Shown: in pieces, positions 7,128 to 16,529 of the stretch | How the letters are laid out: the number at the start of each line of letters is the position of its first letter | How positions within the stretch are numbered: the stretch's first letter is position 1 | Origin: Cupriavidus necator N-1 | Lineage (GTDB): Bacteria; Pseudomonadota; Gammaproteobacteria; Burkholderiales; Burkholderiaceae | Direction: 5' to 3' | DNA: 64,000 nucleotides | NCBI RefSeq assembly: GCF_000219215.1 | Contig: NC_015723.1 | Location: 372,001-436,000, forward strand | Program-made: the position numbers and the translations under genes | The notes under the pieces: generated by a model | Database searches by the model: none | Told to the model about the DNA's origin: nothing | What the model saw: only the letters and a program-made list of their open reading frames with translations

Positions 7128-8093
7128 ATGATGAAGCGACGCGTTTTCAATTGGGTTGCAACCATGGCGCTGGCCGCCGTGCTGCCCATGGGCGCCCTCG
7201 CCCAGGACAAGCCGCCCCTCAAGCTGCTGGTCGGCTTCGCGCCCGGCGGCTCGGTCGATGTCGTGGCGCGGCTGCTGGCCGAGCGCCTGCGCCTGCCGCT
7301 CGGCCAGCAGGTGGTCGTCGAGAACAAGCCCGGAGCTGGCGGTCGGCTGGTGCTTGGGGAAGTAAAGCGCGCGCCGGCCGACGGCAACACGCTGGTAATT
7401 TCGCCCAGCGGCGCGTTGGTGATTTCGCCATGGCTCTATAACCTCAACTACGACCCGGTGAAGGACTTCACGCCCGTCGCGCGTGTGGTGACCTTCGACT
7501 TTGCGGTGACGGCGGGTCCGGTGGCGCCGTCCGGTGACATCCGCGCGGTGCTGAACTGGCTCAAGGCCAACCCGGCCCGCGCCAACTACGGCACTTCGGG
7601 CGCGGGTACCGTGCCCCACTTTGCGGGCGTGCTGCTGTCGCAGGCCTCAGGCGTGCCGCTCACGCACGTGGCCTACAAGGGCGGCGCGCCGGCGGTGTCC
7701 GATCTGCTGGGCGGACAGATTCCTATCATGGTGGACACGATATCGGAGACCATCGAGCATCACCGCGCGGGCCGCCTGCGCATCCTCGCGGTCACGGGTA
7801 ACGCGCGATCGCCGGCGCTGCCCGACGTGCCCACGCTCAAGGAGTCCGGAATCGATGCCACAGCGGAGGCCTTCGTCGGCCTGTTCGCCCCGGCAGGCCT
7901 GCCGGCCGATAAGGTCAAGCGCCTGTCCGACGCGATCGCCGAAGTGCTCAAGGCGCCCGATCTCCAGGCGCGCGTCCGCGAGATCGGCCTGAATGCGAAC
8001 TACGCCGGCCCGCAGCAACTCGGCGAGACCCAAGTCGCCGAGCTCAGGCGCTGGGAACGGCCCATCAAAGCATCGGGCTACAAGGCCGAGTGA
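7128..8093 (+). CDS. Bug/TctC-family periplasmic solute receptor
   Basis: 321 aa with a signal peptide (residues 1-25, ending GALAQ) and the Bug hallmarks LLVGFAPGGSVDVVARLLAE, VVENKPGAGG and GTSGAGTVPHFAGVLL. AAGGAG precedes the start. Bug proteins bind small carboxylates for tripartite (TTT) uptake. No TctA/TctB membrane genes lie nearby, as is usual for the many orphan Bug proteins of betaproteobacteria. It forms an operon with the upstream amidohydrolase, whose substrate it may bind. Confidence 0.9.
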   Translation: MMKRRVFNWVATMALAAVLPMGALAQDKPPLKLLVGFAPGGSVDVVARLLAERLRLPLGQQVVVENKPGAGGRLVLGEVKRAPADGNTLVISPSGALVISPWLYNLNYDPVKDFTPVARVVTFDFAVTAGPVAPSGDIRAVLNWLKANPARANYGTSGAGTVPHFAGVLLSQASGVPLTHVAYKGGAPAVSDLLGGQIPIMVDTISETIEHHRAGRLRILAVTGNARSPALPDVPTLKESGIDATAEAFVGLFAPAGLPADKVKRLSDAIAEVLKAPDLQARVREIGLNANYAGPQQLGETQVAELRRWERPIKASGYKAE

Positions 8094-8094
8094 C

Positions 8095-8277
8095 GTTGCC
8101 GCCGACGCGGTGCTGCAGTTGTGCGAGCGCGAGGAAGAGGCCGCCAGGCGCGAGTACCGCTCGGCGCTGACGAGAGACATGCCAGAGGAAATTCGCTCGG
8201 TGCTACTGCGTCAGTACGAGGGCATGCAGAATTATCACGAACGCATCCACGCCATGCGTGGCATGCAGATTCACTGA
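8095..8277 (+). pseudogene. DUF2383 (PA2169-type four-helix) C-terminal remnant
   Basis: Directly after the Bug stop the +1 frame reads CEREEEAARREYRSALTRDM then RQYEGMQNYHERIHAMR. This matches the last two helices of DUF2383/PA2169-family ferritin-like bundle proteins. No start codon, ribosome site or N-terminal helices are present. It is best explained as the 3' stub left by a deletion whose other end lies at the end of the Bug gene. Confidence 0.55.
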
Positions 8278-8314
8278 CGCGCCGAATCACGCCTGATTGA
8301 CCCGATCGCACCAG

Positions 8315-8355
8315 GCGGGCCGGAAGCCGGGAAGCTGCCGGCCCGCTTCTTATTT
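8315..8355 (+). terminator. Intrinsic terminator
   Basis: GCGGGCCGG at 8315-8323 pairs perfectly with CCGGCCCGC at 8338-8346 and is followed by TTCTTATTT. It ends the amidohydrolase/Bug transcript and separates it from the convergent argC-like gene. Confidence 0.8.
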
Positions 8356-8371
8356 CGACGCTGGGTAGGCC

Positions 8372-9325
8372 TCAGGCGGCCCGGCGAACCTCCGCCGCCA
8401 CCCCGGCCAGCATGAGGTCGAGGTTCTGCACTGCCGCCCCCGAAGCACCCTTGCCGAGGTTGTCGAACACCGCTGCCAACAGCGCCTGCCCGTGCTCGCG
8501 GTTGGCGAACACGCCCAGGCGCAGGGCGTTGGTGCCGTTCAGTGCCTGCGGGTCGAGGTGAGTGGCGGCGGCCGATTCGGCTAGCGGCATCACCTCGACA
8601 TGGCGGGCGCCGGCGTAGTGGTCGAGCAGGCAGGCGTGCAGCCTGCCGACGTCCGTGCCGGATGCCAGCAGGTCCAACTCCAGCGCCACCGTCAGTACGA
8701 TACCTTGCCGGAAGGCGCCGTAGGCCGGCACGAAGGCGGGGCGCCGTGCCAGGCCCGCGTGCTGCTGGATTTCAGGCGTGTGCTTGTGCGCCAGGCCCAG
8801 GCCATAGACCTGGAAGGGCAGGGCCCGGGTGGCCTGCGGTCCCTCGTAGGTATCGACGGCGGTGCGGCCGCCACCCGAATAGCCCGACACCGCGTGGATG
8901 GCGAGGGGGTAGTCGTGCGGCAGCAGGCCGGCCTCCACCAAGGGGCGCAGCAGGCCGATCGCGCCGGTGGGATAGCAGCCCGGATTGCTGACGCGCAGCG
9001 CGCCCGCGATGCGCTGCGCCTGGCCGGCGGCCATCTCCGGAAAGCCGTAGGTCCAGCCGGGCTGCGTGCGGTGTGCCGAACTGGCGTCGATCACACGCAC
9101 CGCAGGGTTGACGATGGACGTCACCGCCTCGCGTGCGGCGGAGTCCGGCAGGCACAGGATGGCGATGTCGCAGCCGTTGATGGCGTCGGCGCGCGCGCGC
9201 GCATCCTTGCGCTGGCCGGCGGGCAGTGTCAGCAGGCGCAGATCGTCGCGTCCGCGGAGGCGTTCGTGGATCTGCAGGCCGGTGGTGCCCTGGTCGCCGT
9301 CGATGAAAACAAGAGGGTAGCGCAT
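8372..9325 (-). CDS. argC: N-acetyl-gamma-glutamyl-phosphate reductase, short (type 2) form
   Basis: 317 aa from the ATG at 9323-9325 ([16 protein letters not shown], the nucleotide-binding loop). The active-site Cys is in [12 protein letters not shown] and the catalytic His in [10 protein letters not shown]. ArgC reduces N-acetylglutamyl phosphate to the semialdehyde in arginine synthesis, using NADPH. The ~315-residue form is the type 2 enzyme. No other arg gene is near, and it is paired with a divergent LysR, so it is probably a paralogue in a dedicated pathway. The open frame extends upstream through the LysR gene but that part is antisense and not coding. Confidence 0.88.
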   Translation of the reverse strand: MRYPLVFIDGDQGTTGLQIHERLRGRDDLRLLTLPAGQRKDARARADAINGCDIAILCLPDSAAREAVTSIVNPAVRVIDASSAHRTQPGWTYGFPEMAAGQAQRIAGALRVSNPGCYPTGAIGLLRPLVEAGLLPHDYPLAIHAVSGYSGGGRTAVDTYEGPQATRALPFQVYGLGLAHKHTPEIQQHAGLARRPAFVPAYGAFRQGIVLTVALELDLLASGTDVGRLHACLLDHYAGARHVEVMPLAESAAATHLDPQALNGTNALRLGVFANREHGQALLAAVFDNLGKGASGAAVQNLDLMLAGVAAEVRRAA

Positions 9326-9446
9326 GAGATGGATCCTTGGACGTGGCGTGAAAGTGGCGGCCCCGGCCGGTGCAGCATCAGCTCTGCGTTGGTGCGGCCG
9401 GTTACAGGAAGCGCCATCTTGCGCCACCGCATAGAATCGAAGAAGT

Positions 9447-9470
9447 TGAATTTCATGACGATGAAATTCA
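9447..9470. promoter_or_regulatory. Perfect 10-bp inverted repeat, LysR/argC operator
   Basis: TGAATTTCAT at 9447-9456 and ATGAAATTCA at 9461-9470 form a perfect dyad with a 4-bp spacer, between the divergent argC and LysR starts. It is the clearest operator candidate for the adjacent LysR. Confidence 0.6.
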
Positions 9471-9526
9471 TGTTTCCTGAACGATATCCTCGTCAGCAGA
9501 TACGCCCTTAACCGGAGTGCCGCCCC

Positions 9527-10411
9527 ATGCGCGAGATCAGCCTGGACCGCCTGCGTACCCTCGTCGCCATCGCCGATCTGGGTTCCTTCGCCGAAGCTGC
9601 GCGCGCGTTGCACTTGGCTCCGCCCACTGTCAGCCTTCACATTGCCGAGCTGGAAGCCCGCGTCGGTGCGGTACTGCTGACGCGTAGGCGCGGCGAGGTG
9701 CGTCCGTCGTCCATTGGCGAGACACTGGTCGATCGCGCCCGCCGCCTGCTGGCCGATGCCGACCTTGCGCTGGACGACGTGCAGCGTCAGGTGCAGGGGT
9801 TGACCGGCCGCGTGCGCCTCGGCGCCTCGACCGGGGCCATCGCCCACCTGCTGCCGCAGGCGCTGGCCATGCTGGCGGAGCGGCATCCCGATATCGACGT
9901 GCAGGTGGCCGTGCTTACCTCGCAGGAGACGCTGGCGCGGCTGGCCGCCGGCACGCTGGAGGTCGGTCTGGTGGCACTGCCACAGGCGCGCGTGGCGGGG
10001 CTGACCATCCGCCCTTGGCGGCGCGATCCGGTACGGGCTTTCCTGCCAGCGAGTTGGCCCTGCCCGGCGCGCATCACGCCGGCCTGGCTGGCAACGCGCC
10101 CGCTGATCCTGAATGACGGCACCACGCGCCTGTCGCGCCTGACCGCCGAGTGGTTCGCCAGCGGTGGCCACAGGCCGGCGCCGCGTATTCAGCTCAACTA
10201 CAACGACGCCATCAAGAGCCTGGTAGCGGCCGGCTATGGCGCGGCCCTGCTGCCACACGAGGTCACCACACCGGCGCCGGATGCGCGCGTAGTGATGCGG
10301 CCTCTGCGGCCGGCGTTGTGGCGGCGACTGGGGTTGGCGCACAGCGGGGAACGGGTAGAACGTGCCACGGAATACGTACTGGAGGCCCTGTGGGCGCTGC
10401 GGGCGGGGTAG
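9527..10411 (+). CDS. LysR-family transcriptional regulator
   Basis: 294 aa. HTH at residues 5-63 ([34 protein letters not shown]); the effector domain starts at [16 protein letters not shown]. It is divergent from the argC-like gene across a perfect dyad. Its 3' end is 64 bp from the IS630 insertion, which may have removed downstream genes from its regulon. Confidence 0.9.
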   Translation: MREISLDRLRTLVAIADLGSFAEAARALHLAPPTVSLHIAELEARVGAVLLTRRRGEVRPSSIGETLVDRARRLLADADLALDDVQRQVQGLTGRVRLGASTGAIAHLLPQALAMLAERHPDIDVQVAVLTSQETLARLAAGTLEVGLVALPQARVAGLTIRPWRRDPVRAFLPASWPCPARITPAWLATRPLILNDGTTRLSRLTAEWFASGGHRPAPRIQLNYNDAIKSLVAAGYGAALLPHEVTTPAPDARVVMRPLRPALWRRLGLAHSGERVERATEYVLEALWALRAG

Positions 10412-10474
10412 CGCCATTGGCCTGCGCTATCGGTGCTGCGGCGCCGAGGGTAGGCGTGCAGCCAGCCTGGGCTG

Positions 10475-11560
10475 CTAGTGTCCTGAGTCTGAAATTCGTA
10501 GACAAAATCGCTTGATGCTGGCGAGGATGTCATCGGCGGACTTTGTCCACACGAAAGGCGTGGGGTTGGCGTTGTTCAGGTCAAGGTATTGGCGGATAGC
10601 TTGCTCAAGTTGTCGGGTTGAGCGATGCGTGCCGCGGCGGATGTATTGTTCGGTGATGGTTGCAAACCAGCGCTCCACCTGATTGATCCACGAGGCGGAG
10701 GTCGGTGTGAAATGAACATGGAAGCGTGGATGGCGAGCGAACCAAGCCTTGATCGACGCCGTCTTGTGCGTGCCGTAGTTGTCCATGACGAGATGCATAT
10801 CGAGCTTGGGTGGCACGTTGGCTTCGATCGTGCGTAGAAACTGCAGGAACTCACTGCTGCGATGTCTGCGATGCAATTCACCGATAACTTTTCCTGTGGC
10901 GATGTCCAGCGCGGCGAACAACGTTGTCGTGCCATGGCGCATGTAGTCATGCGTGCGTCGCTCGGGGATGCCTGGCGCCATCGGCAAAATAGGCTGCGTG
11001 CGGTCCAGCGCCTGAATCTGGCTCTTCTCGTCAACGCACAACACCATGGCCTTGAGCGGTGGGTCGAGGTACAACCCCACGATATCTCGCACCTTCTCCA
11101 CGAACAATGGGTCGCTGGACAGCTTGAAGGTCTCCTGTCGATGCGGCTGCAGCCCAAAGGCGCGCCAGATACGCGTCACGGTCGACTGCGACAGATCTGC
11201 CGCGCGAGCCATGCTGCGCGTGCTCCAGTGAGTAGCCCCGGCTGGCACGGATTCGAGCGTCTTGGCAATAATCGCATCGACCTGTGCGTCAGCGATGGTC
11301 CTCGGCGCCCCTGGGCGCGGAGCATCCAGCAGCCCATCCAGGCGATCCGCGACGAATCGCGAGCGCCACTTGGAAACCGTATGCACGTCGACACGCTGCT
11401 TTGCGGCAACGGTCTTGTTGTCCAGGCCTTCAGCACTGGCCAGCACAATGCGCGCGCGCAAAGCCAACGCCTGTGCCGTCTTGCGCCGCATCGTCAGCGC
11501 CTTGAGCTGCTCGCGTTCAGCCTCACTCAAGAGTAGTTCCGCCTTTGGTCTTCCCCTCAT
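10475..11560 (-). CDS. IS630-family transposase
   Basis: 361 aa. The N-terminal HTH region ([19 protein letters not shown]) is followed by a DDE domain with [15 protein letters not shown] (first Asp), [10 protein letters not shown] (second Asp) and [10 protein letters not shown] (Glu). All catalytic residues are present and the frame is intact, so it is probably active. The ATG at 11558-11560 has GAGG upstream. The TAG stop uses the TA target duplication next to the element (see findings). Confidence 0.95.
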   Translation of the reverse strand: MRGRPKAELLLSEAEREQLKALTMRRKTAQALALRARIVLASAEGLDNKTVAAKQRVDVHTVSKWRSRFVADRLDGLLDAPRPGAPRTIADAQVDAIIAKTLESVPAGATHWSTRSMARAADLSQSTVTRIWRAFGLQPHRQETFKLSSDPLFVEKVRDIVGLYLDPPLKAMVLCVDEKSQIQALDRTQPILPMAPGIPERRTHDYMRHGTTTLFAALDIATGKVIGELHRRHRSSEFLQFLRTIEANVPPKLDMHLVMDNYGTHKTASIKAWFARHPRFHVHFTPTSASWINQVERWFATITEQYIRRGTHRSTRQLEQAIRQYLDLNNANPTPFVWTKSADDILASIKRFCLRISDSGH

Positions 11561-11640
11561 CGCTACCTCGCCCTGTGCGTGCCTTCAATGCAGAGTACAA
11601 CGCGAGCCAAATAATGCAATGAATTTCAGACTCATGACAC
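10478..11640. mobile_element. Intact IS630-family insertion sequence
   Basis: 1163 bp. The ends are 20-bp inverted repeats matching at 19 positions: GTGTC, then C or A, then TGAGTCTGAAATTC, read inward at 10478-10497 and on the other strand from 11640. TA dinucleotides at 10476-10477 and 11641-11642 are the target duplication typical of IS630/Tc1-like elements. The insertion lies between the LysR gene and a small open frame. Confidence 0.92.
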
Positions 11641-11703
11641 TAGCGACGGGCGGCATAAGCGCCGTGCCGTTTCGGACTAGAATCCTCTGAGGAGGTGTCA
11701 GTC

Positions 11704-11880
11704 ATGTCCGCTATCAAGCGCATCGATCCGGGCCATACCGCCTATCAGGCCGCGCCGCACAGGACGACCCGCTACCCGGCGAAGCACGTCACGTTGACGG
11801 CTGGCTCCAGGAAGAGGCTGCGCCCCAGTGTGCCGCATCGAAAGGTCGGGCGCGGCAAGGTCGGCGTCGGCGGCAAGTAG
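11704..11880 (+). CDS. Small basic hypothetical protein
   Basis: 58 aa beginning MSAIKRIDPGHTAYQ and ending RGKVGVGGK, rich in Lys and Arg. The reason to list it is a near-ideal ribosome site, GGAGGTG at 11691-11697, placed 6 bases before the ATG. I recognise no domain. It could be the N-terminus of a gene whose later part has been lost by frameshift, since codon use looks poor after about residue 10. Confidence 0.35.
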   Translation: MSAIKRIDPGHTAYQAAPHRTTRYPAKHVTLTAGSRKRLRPSVPHRKVGRGKVGVGGK

Positions 11881-11999
11881 GCACCTGCAACCGTCGCTGA
11901 AAGCGAACAGGATGTCGTCGATGGCGGCATCGCCGTTGCCGTGGTGATCTGCCCGGGAGCCGATCCGATAGGGCGTGACAAGCCATCACACCGCCGCCA

Positions 12000-12887
12000 T
12001 CACACCGGACGCAACGCCTCCAGCATGATGTCGGCCAGGCGTTGTGATACCTCGGACGCGGGCCCCGGCGCGCGTAGCAGCATCAGGGGCATCTTGCCGA
12101 GCGGCGGCAATCCTTCGGCAGCCCCAAGCTGCCGCAGCGATGCCGGCAAGCCGTAGGGCGTGCGGACTACCAACCCAAGTCCGGCTGCCGCTGCGGCCCA
12201 CAGGCCGCCAAGGTTGGGGCTGGTGAACGAGACGCGCCAGGGAATTCCGGCGCGGTCCAATGCCGCCGTGGCGGCATCGTGGAAATGGCAGGGCCGGTCG
12301 AACGCCGCCAGTGGTATCGGCTCGCCAGGTACGATGTGCCACGGCAGCGCAGCCGGTCCGACCCAGCACATCGGTGGTTCGCCGACCACGGCGATATCGG
12401 CGCCGGGTTCTCTTGCCGTCCGAGCGCCATCCGCGCTACCCCAGACCAGCGCGAGATCCAGCGTCCGCGCCTGGATGCGGGCGAACAAATCGTGATTGCG
12501 CGCCACCATGGCTTCGACCCGGACCTTCGGATGCGCTCGCGCAAACCGCCCCAACACCTCTGGCAACATTGCCTCGCCGAACTCTTCCTGCAGTCCCAAT
12601 CGCACGCCGCCGGACAGGTCCACCCCTCGCACGGCCGCGGCAGCTTCGTCGTTCAGGGCAACCATTCTGCGCGCGTAACCAAGCAGCAGACTCCCCGCCT
12701 CAGTGAGTTCCAGGGTCCTGCCGGCCTTGCGAAACAGCGGCGTGCCGGCCATGTCCTCGAGCTTGTGAATCTGCGCACTGACGGCCGAAGTGGAGCGGCC
12801 GACCTGCTCTGCAGCGCGCGCGAAGCTGCCGAGGTCGATGCCGGCGATCAAGCTGCGCAGCGCGGCAATATCAAGATTCGACGCCAT
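12000..12887 (-). CDS. LysR-family transcriptional regulator
   Basis: 295 aa. HTH at residues 5-65 (LDIAALRSLIAGIDLGSFAR, RSTSAVSAQIHKLED). The effector domain follows from VRLGLQEEFGEAMLPE. It is divergent from the MFS permease starting at 12996, which it probably regulates. The spacer is AT-rich and contains CAATTGG and a nearby TATTGGTTG, possible binding half-sites. Confidence 0.9.
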   Translation of the reverse strand: MASNLDIAALRSLIAGIDLGSFARAAEQVGRSTSAVSAQIHKLEDMAGTPLFRKAGRTLELTEAGSLLLGYARRMVALNDEAAAAVRGVDLSGGVRLGLQEEFGEAMLPEVLGRFARAHPKVRVEAMVARNHDLFARIQARTLDLALVWGSADGARTAREPGADIAVVGEPPMCWVGPAALPWHIVPGEPIPLAAFDRPCHFHDAATAALDRAGIPWRVSFTSPNLGGLWAAAAAGLGLVVRTPYGLPASLRQLGAAEGLPPLGKMPLMLLRAPGPASEVSQRLADIMLEALRPV

Positions 12888-12995
12888 GGCAATCGTGCGG
12901 AAAAACGAAACAATTGGTCCAAAACTTTCTGATTTTCAAGACGAATATTGGTTGCAATACTGACGCTCTGTCAACTGCCTTATCGGAGGGCCGTC

Positions 12996-14264
12996 GTGGC
13001 CGAGTCCGTCTGTTTTCCCCGCCCTGGTGGTAATTCCCTCGCCGCCTCCGCCGCTTCGCATCGCTGGAAAGTGTTGGGCGTCGGCGTTGCCGCGAACGCC
13101 AGCTTCATCGCTGCAGCCAACGGTTTGCCCGCCACCGCGGTGTGGCTGCGCAGCGCCTATCAGATCGACAACGGGGGGCTTGGCCTGCTGCTTGGTGCGT
13201 TGGGCATCGGCGCCGCGTTGTCCGAACTGCCATGGGGCGCAGCGGCCGACCGGTGGGGCGACCGTCGCGTCCTGCTGTACGGGCTCGGCGCGACCGCTCT
13301 CATACTGGCCGTGATGGCACTGTTTCTGGCCCCAAGGCCGGATCGCGTGCCGCCCTTGCCGGTGGCGATGGCCTGCATGGCGCTGCTGGGACTGGCGGGC
13401 GGCAGCGTCAACGGGGCCAGCGGGCGGGCGGTGATGCGATGGTTCGCCGAAGGCGAGCGCGGCCTGGCGATGAGTATCCGCCAGACGGCGGTGCCCCTGG
13501 GCGGCGCGCTAGGAGCGCTCGTGTTGCCGTGGCTGGCTTTAGCCATGGGCTTTCGCTGGGTGTACGCAGTCCTGGCCGCGCTCTGCTTTGCCTCTGCCTG
13601 GCTGACTTGGCGATGGCTGCACGAACCCACGCATCTCGCTTCCCCCACGTCGGCACAACGCCATGCGCACGACAATGCCAGCCCGTTGCGCAGCCTGCGG
13701 GTCTGGTGCATTGCCGTGGCCATCGGCATCCTGTGCGCACCCCAATTCGCGGTTTTGAGCTTCGCCTCGGTGTTCCTGCACGATGCGGCCCATGTGGGTG
13801 TGTCGGGCATCGCCGCCACCCTTTGCGCTGTGCAGCTTGGCGCGATGGCGATGCGGATCTGGAGCGGCCGCCATACCGATCGGCGTGGCAACCGCCGTGT
13901 ATGGCTGCGCCATTGCACGCTGATCGCCGCGCTGATGTTCGTGCCGCTGGCCCTCTGCGCGGCGGTCGGGCAGAGTGTTCCTGCGACGCTGACCATGGTC
14001 GCGGTCGTGCTGGCTGGCATCGCGGTTTCGGCCTGGCATGGGGTTGCCTACACCGAACTGGCGACGCAGGCGGGCGCGGAGCGGGCGGGTACGGCCCTCG
14101 GCCTGGCCAATACGCTGGTCTTTGCCGCGTACTTCGCTGCCCCTGCGGCGATTCCGCTACTGCTCGATCGCGGCGGCTGGGCCGGCGTTTGGCTCCTGGC
14201 GGGGGCCTGCGCGGCGACGGCGTGGCCGCTTTTTCCCCGGGCTGGCGATCGTCCCAGCAACTGA
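12996..14264 (+). CDS. MFS transporter
   Basis: 422 aa from the GTG at 12996, chosen because GGAGGG lies at 12985-12990. An upstream TTG at 12948 has no ribosome site. It shows 12 hydrophobic segments and the MFS loop 2-3 motif (GAAADRWGDRRVLLYG), with a second DRRGNRR loop between helices 8 and 9. Members of this branch carry organic anions or cyanate-like solutes. The substrate is unknown. It is controlled presumably by the divergent LysR. Confidence 0.85.
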   Translation: MAESVCFPRPGGNSLAASAASHRWKVLGVGVAANASFIAAANGLPATAVWLRSAYQIDNGGLGLLLGALGIGAALSELPWGAAADRWGDRRVLLYGLGATALILAVMALFLAPRPDRVPPLPVAMACMALLGLAGGSVNGASGRAVMRWFAEGERGLAMSIRQTAVPLGGALGALVLPWLALAMGFRWVYAVLAALCFASAWLTWRWLHEPTHLASPTSAQRHAHDNASPLRSLRVWCIAVAIGILCAPQFAVLSFASVFLHDAAHVGVSGIAATLCAVQLGAMAMRIWSGRHTDRRGNRRVWLRHCTLIAALMFVPLALCAAVGQSVPATLTMVAVVLAGIAVSAWHGVAYTELATQAGAERAGTALGLANTLVFAAYFAAPAAIPLLLDRGGWAGVWLLAGACAATAWPLFPRAGDRPSN

Positions 14265-14285
14265 CCGACGTTTCCAGTCACTGCG

Positions 14286-15275
14286 TCAACCGGCGAGCAG
14301 CTTCCCATTAATAAGCATGTGCAGGGTTCTGACAAGGAGAACCACGATCGCGATGCTCAGCATGGCGAGGAGGAGGATCGCAATCACCGTCACGGGCCAG
14401 GCCTGGGCGAACATCGAGTATTTCAGCGCGGCACTCGCGAGGGCCGCCATCGGAAAGCTGATGGCCCACCAACCGGAAGCGAACGGAATTCCCTTGCGAA
14501 AGACTTTAGGCGCCAGCGTAAGGAATATGAAGAGGCCGAAGTAGAACAGCAAGCCGGAGAAAGTGTCGACGCGTTGCGTAAAGTTGGTGTAGGCGAGAAA
14601 GCCCACTTCGAAGGGTGCCATCAGGATCAACAGGGAAGGAACCATGCCGGCGGGCAGGGGCTCGTGATGAATCATTCGCGACATGATCATCGTAAAGAAC
14701 AAGAGGGCAATCATTGTCCCAACGGCCAGTGCGAACATGTTGACTTCATGGGCCCACGGCATTGGCATGCTTCCACCTGCAACCGCGATATCCAAAGTGG
14801 CGACCCCGGGGATAAACCAGGCAGGAACCGCGTGTGCAGCGTCAATCTTGCCCTGCAGCAGCCGGCTCGCAATCGTGAAACAGAGCGCGATCGTCGCAAT
14901 TGTGCCCACTATCCAGATGACTTCGGCGAGCGGCTGGCTAAGTTGAGCAACGACCGAGGAGAGCAGCAGGATAGCGATCGTGATCGTGCCGAAGAAGTTG
15001 CCAGCGACGGGATGTCGGAACTCGCCGCGGACCGCGTCCGGATGTTGGATTGCCTTGACGAGATACCCCGCGCTCAGCGCCAGGAACACGACGATAGCGA
15101 GGATCCCGGCTGCCGCGGATATCAGTGGCGTTACCCCAAATTCCTGGCTGGCCTGGCGCCACGCGATCGAGAGCCCGGCAATGCCCATCACGGACGCAAA
15201 CAGGTTGACGGGCAAGTTTTTGATGGAAGCGTTCCGTTGCAAAGCCTGCGGTTGGGTACTCGATAGTGTTGACAC
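14286..15275 (-). CDS. TehA/SLAC1-family (TDT) anion channel or exporter
   Basis: 329 aa from a GTG at 15273-15275 with GGAGA upstream. The out-of-frame ATG at 15280-15282 is rejected. Ten hydrophobic helices are seen, with the family signatures LPVNLFASVMGIAGLSIAW near the start and FEVGFLAYTNF and GWWAISFPMAA later. TDT proteins pass monovalent anions or export tellurite or dicarboxylates. It is divergent from a LysR gene, a common pairing for tehA homologues in betaproteobacteria. Confidence 0.88.
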   Translation of the reverse strand: MSTLSSTQPQALQRNASIKNLPVNLFASVMGIAGLSIAWRQASQEFGVTPLISAAAGILAIVVFLALSAGYLVKAIQHPDAVRGEFRHPVAGNFFGTITIAILLLSSVVAQLSQPLAEVIWIVGTIATIALCFTIASRLLQGKIDAAHAVPAWFIPGVATLDIAVAGGSMPMPWAHEVNMFALAVGTMIALLFFTMIMSRMIHHEPLPAGMVPSLLILMAPFEVGFLAYTNFTQRVDTFSGLLFYFGLFIFLTLAPKVFRKGIPFASGWWAISFPMAALASAALKYSMFAQAWPVTVIAILLLAMLSIAIVVLLVRTLHMLINGKLLAG

Positions 15276-15389
15276 AGCACATTCTCCAGACTCTCGACGC
15301 GTTCGCCGAGGAATGCCTGGATAGTAGGCGCTTCCACCCAGAAAGATAATCTGCCATCATCAAGAATCACCCTCCCAAAAAATGAGAAC

Positions 15390-16298
15390 GTGGCCGATCG
15401 TTTCGAATCCATGTCGATTCTGGTGGCCGTGGTCGACGCAGGCAGTTTTTCTGCAGCTGCCCGGCAGCTCGAGATTCCGCTTGCAACGGTCAGCCGCAAG
15501 GTCGCAGAACTGGAGTCACACCTGAAAACCCGACTCCTGCATCGCTCCACCCGGCAACTTGCGCTCACAGAAGCCGGACAGTCCTATGTCGCCGCGTGCC
15601 GGCGCATTCTCGATGAAGTTGGAGAAGCAGAGCGTGCCGCATCGGGGGAATACGCGGCGCCTAAAGGTGAACTTGTCATGACGGCGCCCATTGTCTTCGG
15701 ACGCTTGCACTTGTTGCCGGTGGTCGCGGAATTCCTCAAGACTTACCCGGACATCGATGTGCGGATGGTGCTGACCGACCGTGTGATGCATCTTCTTGAA
15801 GAGCAAGTCGACGTCGCAGTGCGGATCGCTGAACTACCCGACAGCAGTTTCATAGCGACGCGGATTGGCACAACGCGTCGGGTGGTATGCGCGAGCCCAG
15901 CCTACTTCGATGAACATGGCACGCCGACGAACCCCCTTGAGCTAACCGGCCATGCATGCATCACCATGGATCAGATTGCATCCAGGCAAGTCTGGACTTT
16001 CCTGTCGGGCAAGGCGGAGGTGGAGGTGCCCATCCGCTCGCGGCTTGTCGTGAGCACTGCCGAAGCCGCAATCGACGCGGCGGTGGCCGGGGTCGGCCTC
16101 ACTCGCGTGCTGTCCTACCAGATGGCGGACGCGATCCGTGCCGGTGCGGTCAAGACCACGCTCGAAGCGTTCGAGCCAGCGCCGTGGCCCATCAGCCTGG
16201 TTCACCCTGGACAGGGGATTCTGCCGCTGAAGTTGCGCGCATTTCTTGATTTCGCCGGGCCACGATTGAAGGCTCGGTTGAAGGAACTAGGCGTCTAA
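15390..16298 (+). CDS. LysR-family transcriptional regulator
   Basis: 302 aa from a GTG at 15390. The N-terminus MADRFESMSILVAVVDAGSF is standard for this LysR branch, so the GTG is preferred over the ATG at 15411. HTH includes LATVSRKVAELESHL; the effector domain starts at GELVMTAPIVFGRLHL. It is divergent from the TehA-like gene and likely controls it. Confidence 0.9.
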   Translation: MADRFESMSILVAVVDAGSFSAAARQLEIPLATVSRKVAELESHLKTRLLHRSTRQLALTEAGQSYVAACRRILDEVGEAERAASGEYAAPKGELVMTAPIVFGRLHLLPVVAEFLKTYPDIDVRMVLTDRVMHLLEEQVDVAVRIAELPDSSFIATRIGTTRRVVCASPAYFDEHGTPTNPLELTGHACITMDQIASRQVWTFLSGKAEVEVPIRSRLVVSTAEAAIDAAVAGVGLTRVLSYQMADAIRAGAVKTTLEAFEPAPWPISLVHPGQGILPLKLRAFLDFAGPRLKARLKELGV

Positions 16299-16529
16299 TG
16301 GGCTTATGCTTTGCTCGGGGCCCGCAGATATCCAGGTCACCGCCTCGGGCGTACCGAGCCGGGCACGCCAGGGCATGGACGGCGAGTTGTCACGAGCGAC
16401 CGGTAGATCCACCGACTACTATTAGACGTCGACAACTTGGTAACGAAGACGAACGTCCGATTGGTGCTTCAGGAGACGACCGCTGAGGCGGCACGCCCGT
16501 ATCTACCGGTAGCCTAGTGTGAGGCTCGC

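Noticed and set aside
9326..10417. Upstream extension of the argC frame giving a 681-residue protein
   Set aside because: The extension is antisense to the LysR gene at 9527, is arginine/glutamine-rich without domains, and the ArgC nucleotide loop starts exactly at the ATG at 9325.
13142..14311. 389-residue plus-strand frame
   Set aside because: Shadow of the MFS gene at 12996; low-complexity Arg/Ala/Gly protein with no motif.
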